Shown here: piece by piece, positions 50,709 through 56,821 of the stretch | How the letters are laid out: each line of letters begins with the position of its first letter | How positions within the stretch are numbered: the first letter of the stretch is position 1 | Assembly: GCA_964343195.1 (NCBI GenBank) | Contig: CAYFIR010000004.1 | Coordinates: 62,001-126,000 of the forward strand | Length of the DNA: 64,000 bases | Direction of reading: 5' to 3' | From: CAYVAP01 sp964343195 | GTDB lineage: Bacteria > Bacteroidota > Bacteroidia > J057 | Notes under the pieces: generated by a model | What the model was told of the DNA's origin: nothing | What the model saw: only the letters and a program-made list of their open reading frames with translations | Databases searched by the model: none | Translations under genes and position numbers: made by a program

Positions 50709-51770
50709 ATGTCGAGCTTTAGAAAGATAAAGGTAAAGGACAAAGTCCAAACGACCTCGGACTGTGCAGTGGTCGCCTTTGATGTCGTAGAAGACCTGCA
50801 GCCGGAGTTTAAGTATCAGGCGGGGCAGTACCTTACCCTCAAAGCTGTGATTGACGGCGAAGAAGTTCGGAGGTCCTACTCACTTTGCAGCAGTCCTTTG
50901 GACACCGAATGGAAGGTTGCCATCAAGCAGGTAGAGGATGGACGTTTTTCCACCTTTGCCAATCAATTGCTCAAGGCTGGTGATACCCTGGAAGTGATGC
51001 CTCCTAATGGGCGTTTTTTTCTGGATCTGGCCCCTGATCAGGCGCGGAACTACGTAGCCTTCGCTGCCGGAAGTGGCATCACGCCAATCCTCTCGATCAT
51101 CAAAACGCACCTGCAGGCAGAGCCGAAAAGCACTTTCAAGCTCTTTTACGTCAATCAAACGGTACAGTCGATCATCCTGCGCGAAGAGATCGAAGCCCTG
51201 AAAAATCAGTACCTGGAGCGGCTGGAGGTGTATCACTTTCTGACCCGAGAGGAGCGCGACACGCCACTGTTCAACGGCCGTCTCGACCGGGAAAAGCTCG
51301 ATACCATTTTTCGCATCATCCTGGATCAGGACGACATAGATCACTATTTTACCTGTGGGCCTGAAGAGATGATCTTCATGGTTCGCGACTTTTTGCTGGA
51401 GCGTGGGGTAGGGGAGAAGCAGATTCATTTCGAACTGTTCAACACCTCGGGCATCAGGAAAAAGAAAAAGCGCAAGGAAGCGGATGGCAGCATGACGGCG
51501 GTGAAAATGAACATCAACGGCATCGCGATCAATTTTGACATGCCCAAGGGCAGCAACAGCCTGCTGGATGCCGCCCTTGCCCGAAATGCCGACCTGCCCT
51601 TTGCCTGCAAAGGGGGCGTCTGCTGTACCTGCCGAGCCAAACTCGTCGAAGGAAAGGTTGACATGGAGGTCAACTACGCCCTTGAACAGGATGAGGTCGA
51701 AGCGGGTTATATTCTTACCTGTCAGTCTATCCCACTGAGTGAGAAGGTGGTGGTGGATTTTGATGCGTGA
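50709..51770 (+). CDS. paaE: Phenylacetyl-CoA 1,2-epoxidase reductase subunit PaaE
   Basis: A protein of 353 residues. The N-terminal FAD domain has YQAGQYLTLKAVIDGEEVRRSYSLCSSP, the NAD domain has VAFAAGSGITPILSIIKTHL, and the C-terminal plant-type ferredoxin has cysteines in CKGGVCCTCRAKL and the later ILTCQS. It passes electrons from NADPH to the di-iron PaaA. In most operons paaE is last (A-B-C-D-E); here it comes first, 211 bases before paaA. Confidence 0.93.
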   Translation: MSSFRKIKVKDKVQTTSDCAVVAFDVVEDLQPEFKYQAGQYLTLKAVIDGEEVRRSYSLCSSPLDTEWKVAIKQVEDGRFSTFANQLLKAGDTLEVMPPNGRFFLDLAPDQARNYVAFAAGSGITPILSIIKTHLQAEPKSTFKLFYVNQTVQSIILREEIEALKNQYLERLEVYHFLTREERDTPLFNGRLDREKLDTIFRIILDQDDIDHYFTCGPEEMIFMVRDFLLERGVGEKQIHFELFNTSGIRKKKKRKEADGSMTAVKMNINGIAINFDMPKGSNSLLDAALARNADLPFACKGGVCCTCRAKLVEGKVDMEVNYALEQDEVEAGYILTCQSIPLSEKVVVDFDA

Positions 51771-51778
51771 GAAAGAGC

Positions 51779-51976
51779 GCTGGGCTGCGAGAAGTGAGAC
51801 CGCTGCGCTGTCAGATCGGCTATCACCTGTCAGAGGTCAGATAGGAGAAAAAAGAGTAGATTTTTTTTGTAACTCTGTTTTGGCTACGCCAGTACCTCCC
51901 TGACTTCTGACTTCTGACTTCTGACTTCTGACTTCTGACTTCCAATTACGAATCACGAATTTCAAATTACGAATTA
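51779..51976. repeat. Mosaic of short repeats between paaE and paaA
   Basis: Three repeat types follow each other. A GAGCGCTGGGCTGCGAGAAG segment resembles those after paaB and paaC. Then an inverted copy of the GATCTGACCTCTGACTTCT element occurs (GTCAGATCGGCT, then CCTGTCAGAGGTCAGAT, 51811-51842). Next are six tandem CTGACTT copies at 51900-51941. Last is ATTACGAATCACGAA (51945-51959) with a second ATTACGAATT, as also seen before prfA. No gene is present. Confidence 0.75.
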
Positions 51977-51981
51977 GCATA

Positions 51982-52938
51982 ATGCAAGTCCTCGAATTTG
52001 ACCATTTAGAAAAAGAATTTCAGGCGAAAGTTGATGCCGAGCAGAAGATCGAGCCGAAGGACTGGATGCCTGAAAAGTACCGTAAGACCCAGATTCGCCA
52101 GATTTCCCAGCACGCACACAGCGAAATTGTGGGCATGCTACCGGAAGGCAACTGGATTACCCGGGCGCCATCCCTGCGGCGTAAGGTCGCTCTGCTGGCC
52201 AAGGTTCAGGATGAGGCTGGGCACGGGTTGTACCTGTATAGCGCCGCCGAGACCCTCGGCATCAGCCGCGATGAGATGACCGAGCAGTTGCTCACCGGCA
52301 AGGCCAAATACTCCAGTATTTTCAACTACCCGACTCTGAGTTGGGCCGATATGGGAGCCATTGGCTGGCTGGTCGATGGTGCGGCCATTGTCAATCAGGT
52401 GATGCTGACCCGTACCTCCTACGGGCCTTATGCCCGCGCCATGGTTCGCATTTGCAAAGAGGAAAGTTTTCACCAGCGCCAGGGCTACGAGATCATGCTG
52501 ACTCTCTGCAACGGTACACCCGAGCAGAAAGCCATGGCCCAGGATGCGCTGAATCGATTCTGGTGGCCTTCGCTGATGATGTTTGGCCCTCGTGATGCAG
52601 AATCGACTCACACTGAGCAGGCTATGAAGTGGAAGATCAAGCGCAAAACCAATGACGAACTGCGCCAGTACTTCATCGACATGACTGTTCCTCAGGCAGA
52701 GTTACTGGGGCTCACCATTCCAGATCCGGATCTGAAGTGGAACGAAGACCGCGGTCATTATGACTTTGGCGAGATCAACTGGGATGAATTCTGGCAGGTA
52801 GTCAAAGGCCACGGCCCCTGTAACAAGGAACGCATGGAAGCCCGCCAATCCGCCTATGACAACGGAGCCTGGGTCCGCGAAGCTGCCCTTGCCCACGCTG
52901 AGAAGAAGGCTAAGCGCAGGGCTACACAAGTGGCCTGA
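51982..52938 (+). CDS. paaA: Phenylacetyl-CoA 1,2-epoxidase catalytic subunit PaaA
   Basis: A protein of 318 residues, the family length. The ferritin-like four-helix bundle carries di-iron ligands: Glu and ExxH motifs in KVQDEAGHGLYLYSAAE, a further Glu in MVRICKEESFHQRQGYEIML. It inserts oxygen into the aromatic ring of phenylacetyl-CoA, giving the ring-epoxide, together with PaaBCE. The start ATG 51982 follows a repeat-rich gap of 211 bases, so translation of paaA is not coupled to paaE. Confidence 0.95.
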   Translation: MQVLEFDHLEKEFQAKVDAEQKIEPKDWMPEKYRKTQIRQISQHAHSEIVGMLPEGNWITRAPSLRRKVALLAKVQDEAGHGLYLYSAAETLGISRDEMTEQLLTGKAKYSSIFNYPTLSWADMGAIGWLVDGAAIVNQVMLTRTSYGPYARAMVRICKEESFHQRQGYEIMLTLCNGTPEQKAMAQDALNRFWWPSLMMFGPRDAESTHTEQAMKWKIKRKTNDELRQYFIDMTVPQAELLGLTIPDPDLKWNEDRGHYDFGEINWDEFWQVVKGHGPCNKERMEARQSAYDNGAWVREAALAHAEKKAKRRATQVA

Positions 52939-53058
52939 AAGTAAGGCCAGCTAAGGTATATAAGGGGTATAGCGTGTATAAAGGCATGATGGTCATCGCC
53001 CTGCCCCATATTACCCCTATAAACCATATTTCCCTTATCCCCCCTTATCCAACCCACT

Positions 53059-53346
53059 ATGTCCAAGAAACAATGGCCCCTCTGGGAAGTCTTCATCCGT
53101 AGCAAAAACGGGCTGGAGCACCGCCACGCGGGTAGCCTGCACGCCGCTGATGCCCAGATGGCGATGGAAAATGCCCGCGATGTCTATACCCGCCGCAGCG
53201 AAGGCGTCAGCATCTGGGTCGTCGAATCCAAACACATCACCGCTTCCAACCCCGAGAAAAGCGGCGAACTGTTCGAGCCCGCCAAAGACAAAGCCTACCG
53301 CCATCCGACCTTCTATGACCTGCCGGATGAGGTGAAGCATATGTAG
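53059..53346 (+). CDS. paaB: Phenylacetyl-CoA 1,2-epoxidase subunit PaaB
   Basis: A protein of 95 residues. WPLWEVFIRSKNGLEHRHAG and SLHAADAQMAMENARDVYTR, then SEGVSIWVVESKHITAS, are the standard PaaB sequence that bridges PaaAC heterotetramers. The 120-base gap from paaA contains a TATAAGGGGTATA stretch and a partly complementary ATTACCCCTATAA, and no gene. Confidence 0.94.
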   Translation: MSKKQWPLWEVFIRSKNGLEHRHAGSLHAADAQMAMENARDVYTRRSEGVSIWVVESKHITASNPEKSGELFEPAKDKAYRHPTFYDLPDEVKHM

Positions 53347-53351
53347 TTGAG

Positions 53352-53415
53352 ATTGCTGCGCCGTGAGACCTGTGCTAAGCGCAGTTGAAGGGAAATGGTC
53401 TGACCTCTGACTTCT
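53352..53415. repeat. Two short repeats between paaB and paaC
   Basis: ATTGCTGCGCCGTGAGACCT continues to GCTAAGCGCAGTTGAAGG (53352-53391), matching GATCGCTGCGCTGCGAGACT with GCTGAGCGTAGCCGAAG at 54184-54223, each beginning five or six bases after a stop codon. It then runs into TCTGACCTCTGACTTCT (53399-53415), the element shared with the ROCO and thioesterase upstream regions, eight bases before the paaC ATG. Confidence 0.7.
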
Positions 53416-53423
53416 CTTTCTAT

Positions 53424-54179
53424 ATGGAAAATCAAGATTTGTATCAATACCTCCTCCTCCTCGGCGACAACCCGCTGATCATCGGGCACCGCCTCTCTGA
53501 ACTGTGTGGCCATGGCCCATCGCTGGAGACGGACATCGCGCTGACCAACATGTCCCTGGACCTGTTTGGCCAGGTGCGGAATTACTTTCAGTATGCAGCG
53601 GAGATCAAGGGTGGCGACGCCACCGAGGACAGCATCGCGATGCTGCGGCAGCCCAATGAATACCGCCACGTTAACCTGATGGAGCAACCCAACACAGACT
53701 TTGCCTGGGTGATCGCACGGCAGTTTTTCTTCGATGCCTATCACATGCCGCTGCTTCAGCAGTTGATGGAAAGCAAAGATGAGCGCATCGCCGCCATCGC
53801 CGCCAAGTCCATCAAGGAAGTGGCCTATCACCTGGACGTTTCACGAGCATGGTTAATCCGTCTGGGTGACGGAACAGAGGAGAGCCATCAGCGCATGCAG
53901 GCTGCGGTGGATTACCTGCTGCCATATGCCATGGAGTTGGTTGAGCCGACAGATGTGGAACTTCGCATGCAGGAAGCCGGAATAGGAGCGGATTTGAACG
54001 AGGTAAAAGCAGCTTTCAACCAGGCCATTGATGAAGCGCTGATTGAAGCAACCCTGGCCAAGCCCGACCTGACCTTCACCCAAAAGGGCGGAAAAATGGG
54101 TCGTCACACAGAGCACCTGGGCTATATTTTAGCTGAGCTTCAGTACATGCAACGGGCCTATCCGAATATGGAGTGGTAA
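53424..54179 (+). CDS. paaC: Phenylacetyl-CoA 1,2-epoxidase structural subunit PaaC
   Basis: A protein of 251 residues starting at ATG 53424 (MENQDLYQYLLLLGDN). An in-frame TTG (53385) upstream lies in repeat DNA and is rejected. It is a ferritin-like helical bundle homologous to PaaA but lacking the di-iron ligands: LMEQPNTDFAWVIARQFFFD and EVAYHLDVSRAWLIRLGDGT. It stabilises the PaaAC catalytic heterodimer. Confidence 0.94.
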   Translation: MENQDLYQYLLLLGDNPLIIGHRLSELCGHGPSLETDIALTNMSLDLFGQVRNYFQYAAEIKGGDATEDSIAMLRQPNEYRHVNLMEQPNTDFAWVIARQFFFDAYHMPLLQQLMESKDERIAAIAAKSIKEVAYHLDVSRAWLIRLGDGTEESHQRMQAAVDYLLPYAMELVEPTDVELRMQEAGIGADLNEVKAAFNQAIDEALIEATLAKPDLTFTQKGGKMGRHTEHLGYILAELQYMQRAYPNMEW

Positions 54180-54183
54180 GAAA

Positions 54184-54344
54184 GATCGCTGCGCTGCGAG
54201 ACTTGTGCTGAGCGTAGCCGAAGTAAATCAGACCATTCCGATCAGTTCGAAAAGCTCACTGACCGGAATTGAGAGAAGCGAGAGAAGAATGAAGTTGCTA
54301 CCTTGCAGTGGACACAAAAGTTAAGAGCCACTAGTCCTCTCAAC
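54184..54344. other. Intergenic start of the paaC-paaD gap, with a post-stop repeat
   Basis: The first 40 bases (54184-54223) are the GCTGAGCGTAGCCGAAG repeat seen also after paaB; variants with TGAGCGxAGxCGAAG are widespread intergenic repeats. The remaining 120 bases look unique, with no gene. The tandem array that follows completes the 496-base gap. Confidence 0.6.
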
Positions 54345-54665
54345 CTTCTCTCCGCGTGAAAAAGATTCTTCTCTGCGTGCCCTGCGCCTCTGCGTGAGAC
54401 CCTTCTTCTCCGCGGCTCCTTCTCTCCGCGTGAAAAAGATTCTTCTCTGCGTACCCTGCGCCTCTACGTGAGATCCTTCTTCTCAGCGCCTCCTTCTCTC
54501 CGCGAGAAAAACAAGGCTCTTCTCTGCGTACCCTGCGCCTCTGCGTGAGATCCTTCTTCTCCGCGTCTCCTTCTCTCCGCGTGAAAAGCAAGGCTCTTCT
54601 CTGCGTGACCTGCGCCTCTACGTGAGATCCTTCTTCTCCGCGTTTCCTTCTCTCCGCGTGAAAAA
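54345..54665. repeat. Tandem array of 74-77 bp units upstream of paaD
   Basis: Five copies of CTTCTCTCCGCG begin at 54345, 54419, 54493, 54570 and 54647, defining four full units of 74, 74, 77 and 77 bases and a partial fifth. Each unit contains CTTCTCTGCGT, CCTGCGCCTCTxCGTGAGA and TCCTTCTTCTCxGCG. The last copy ends ten bases before the paaD ATG. Similar CTCTGCG-type strings occur as scattered intergenic repeats in many genomes, but an array in front of one gene is notable. The frame across it is open on both strands, which I take as a consequence of composition. Confidence 0.9.
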
Positions 54666-54675
54666 AATAGCCAAA

Positions 54676-55173
54676 ATGATCGCCAAAGACATCACCCACA
54701 AAGCCGTCGCCGATCTACTCCGCGAAGTTTCCGACCCGGAGATCCCCGTGCTCAGCGTGCTCGACATGGGCATTATCCGCCGGGTGGACGTAGACGACAC
54801 GCAGGTGCAGGTGGACATCACCCCCACTTATTCCGGCTGTCCGGCGATGGATACAATAGCAGTAGATATCAAGCGAGCGCTGGCAAAAGGCGGCTTCGAC
54901 ACCAGGGTAAAACTGGTGCTGGCACCTGCGTGGACCACCGACTGGATCACCCCCGAAGGCCGCCGCAAGCTGGAAGCATACGGCATCGCTGCCCCCCTTG
55001 ATCAAGGCCTCGACAAAGCCGCTCTCCTCGGTGAGTCCAACCTCGTCAAATGCCCCCAATGCGGCTCTCACAATACCCGCATGGTCAACAGATTTGGCTC
55101 CACCGCCTGCAAAGCACTCTTTCAGTGCAATGAGTGTCAGGAGCCGTTTGACTATTTTAAATGTCTAAAGTGA
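54676..55173 (+). CDS. paaD: 1,2-phenylacetyl-CoA epoxidase maturation protein PaaD (SufT/MIP18-like)
   Basis: A protein of 165 residues starting at ATG 54676 (MIAKDITHKAVADLLREVSD); the frame is open upstream through the tandem repeat, but this start is the conserved one. The MIP18/FeS-assembly P1 domain has DPEIPVLSVLDMGIIRRVD and TPTYSGCPAMDTI. The C-terminal zinc-ribbon-like motif is CPQCGSHNT then ALFQCNECQEPFDYFKC. PaaD is thought to help metallate the epoxidase or its ferredoxin partner. It is separated from paaC by 496 bases. Confidence 0.93.
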   Translation: MIAKDITHKAVADLLREVSDPEIPVLSVLDMGIIRRVDVDDTQVQVDITPTYSGCPAMDTIAVDIKRALAKGGFDTRVKLVLAPAWTTDWITPEGRRKLEAYGIAAPLDQGLDKAALLGESNLVKCPQCGSHNTRMVNRFGSTACKALFQCNECQEPFDYFKCLK

Positions 55174-55175
55174 AA

Positions 55176-55271
55176 AGAAGTCAGACCACATTGTTGTCAG
55201 AAGCGAGACAAGAACAGACACCTTCTTTGTCTAACTTCTGACAGGCGCAGCCGATCTGACCTCTGACTTCT
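55176..55271. repeat. Inverted pair of the GACTTCT element after paaD
   Basis: AGAAGTCAGACC (55176-55187), the complement of the motif, begins three bases after the paaD stop. TTCTGACAGGCGCAGCC runs into GATCTGACCTCTGACTTCT (55253-55271), 14 bases before the next ATG. The same element, inverted, lies after paaE (51811-51842) and, direct, before the ROCO gene (36745-36780). The inverted pair could form a large stem-loop. Confidence 0.7.
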
Positions 55272-55285
55272 AAAACTCTTCCCCT

Positions 55286-55702
55286 ATGCCTTCCCCCCGC
55301 TCCGCATACGATCAGATGATGGAAAAAGACTATGCCAGCCAGTGGCTGGGCCTGGAGTCTGTGCTTATCGAGGAGGGCCACTGTCAACTACGCATGGTCG
55401 TTCGTAAGGAGATGCTCAATGGCTTTGGCATCCTTCATGGCGGCATAGCTTATGCCCTGGCGGACAGTGCCCTTGCCTTTGCGGCTAATAGCTATGGTCG
55501 ATTGTCCGTGACGATTCAGGGTAGCATCAATTTTGCACAGTCTGCCAGGGAAGGAGATGTGCTGATCGCCGATGCTCGGGTATTGCAAATGGGGCATCGA
55601 ACTGGCGATATTGATGTGAATATTTATCTTGATGAGCACCCGGCAGAAGTCTATTATCGGTTAAGGGGAACTGTATACCGCAGCAGCAAGACAATAGGGT
55701 AG
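55286..55702 (+). CDS. paaI: PaaI-type hotdog-fold acyl-CoA thioesterase
   Basis: A protein of 138 residues. NGFGILHGGIAYALADSALAFAAN holds the catalytic HGG and Asp-containing helix of PaaI-type thioesterases. In phenylacetate degradation PaaI hydrolyses stalled CoA intermediates, releasing CoA. Its position right after paaABCDE supports this role. The downstream paa genes (paaG, F, J, K, Z) are not in the window. Confidence 0.88.
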   Translation: MPSPRSAYDQMMEKDYASQWLGLESVLIEEGHCQLRMVVRKEMLNGFGILHGGIAYALADSALAFAANSYGRLSVTIQGSINFAQSAREGDVLIADARVLQMGHRTGDIDVNIYLDEHPAEVYYRLRGTVYRSSKTIG

Positions 55703-55763
55703 GGATTTTGAAAAAAATTCACCTTTCATTCAATTTTTGCACTGGATTTGCGGTTAAGTAAAT

Positions 55764-56702
55764 ATGATGCGCCTTCGAATAGTTTGGGGACTGATATTTC
55801 AACTCGCCTTTCTTGCTACCTGGGGTCAGTCGGCCAATGCGCTACTATATTCAACGCCAGTTGCAGATACCCTGCGGGTGATGCCTGTAGATACCTGGTT
55901 GTGGGAAATTACTCATCCCGATTTTAGGGACACCAGCTATTTATATGCCATCCTGCCGGAATTACCGGGGGACCAATTTGAAATTCCGGCCGAGGTTTAT
56001 CGATTCGCAAGGAATCAGGAAAAACTTGTGCTGGCCATTGATCCCCGAAATCCCCCACTAGACAATCTTCATAGAGTCGAAGTTCCGCTGGATTCTACCC
56101 TTGAAGAGCTACTGGTTCCCGCCGATTATCTTTCCCTGAAAGCCTGGGTCAAAGATTCGCTGTCTTCCCTGAGCTACTACAAATTTCAGATGAGGTACCC
56201 TCCTTCGGTGCTAGAGCGGCAGTTTATGAAGGATTATTGCCTGAGCGAACAGGATCAGCCGCCAACCGCCATGGTGGAGTACACGCTCTTACAGGAACTA
56301 AAGCTCCCATTATTAAAAATCGGAACGGACTGGACACGCATTGCATGGCTCGATGTTTACAGTTATCAGGCCCAGACCTGGCATTTATGGAATACTTACC
56401 AGGAACGAGCCATCAAGTGCGAAATCTACCAGGCCATGTTGCGAGCCTATTTTCAGCAGGATCTGGACAGGGTATGGTTATTGGCACAGTCAGCGCCGGA
56501 TCTGGGCTACAAAGTTGGAGGATTGCTGGAAGCCCGGAACGAAGCCTGGGTTAAAACGTTGGCCCTTCATCTTCCAATGGAGCGCCTGTTGATAGCCGTC
56601 AATGCAGCTCAGCTAGCTGGGGAATATGGCATGATTCACCAGTTGCGAAAACAGGGTTACAGGTTTAAACCCATATATTTGAGCCCCAATGTCCAGCCAT
56701 AA
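55764..56702 (+). CDS. Degenerate TraB/GumN (TIKI-like) family protein, probably inactive
   Basis: A protein of 312 residues with a signal peptide (RLRIVWGLIFQLAFLATWGQ); ATG codons at 55764 and 55767. The overall pattern matches TraB/GumN: LWEITHPDFRDTSYLYAILP at the start and LLIAVNAAQLAGEYGMIHQL with RKQGYRFKPI at the end. The family's two metal-binding motifs (GxIH and GxxHLxGxxG) are changed to AILPE and NAAQLAGEYG, so both histidines are missing. It may be a folded binding protein. Homologues in animals (TIKI) are metalloproteases. Confidence 0.6.
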   Translation: MMRLRIVWGLIFQLAFLATWGQSANALLYSTPVADTLRVMPVDTWLWEITHPDFRDTSYLYAILPELPGDQFEIPAEVYRFARNQEKLVLAIDPRNPPLDNLHRVEVPLDSTLEELLVPADYLSLKAWVKDSLSSLSYYKFQMRYPPSVLERQFMKDYCLSEQDQPPTAMVEYTLLQELKLPLLKIGTDWTRIAWLDVYSYQAQTWHLWNTYQERAIKCEIYQAMLRAYFQQDLDRVWLLAQSAPDLGYKVGGLLEARNEAWVKTLALHLPMERLLIAVNAAQLAGEYGMIHQLRKQGYRFKPIYLSPNVQP

Positions 56703-56821
56703 TGCTTCATATTTGAAAAAATCTCGGTCTGGATACTGAATATTGAGCATAATACTGCCACTGTAAATAATTTAACGGTTAACTTCGTTACTTAACACTC
56801 AACCAAAGAACTGGAAATCAA

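Noticed and set aside
54340..54699. Open frame of about 119 codons on the minus strand through the 74-77 bp array
   Set aside because: It is a by-product of repeated stop-poor phrases; the repeated protein has no signal, family or start context.
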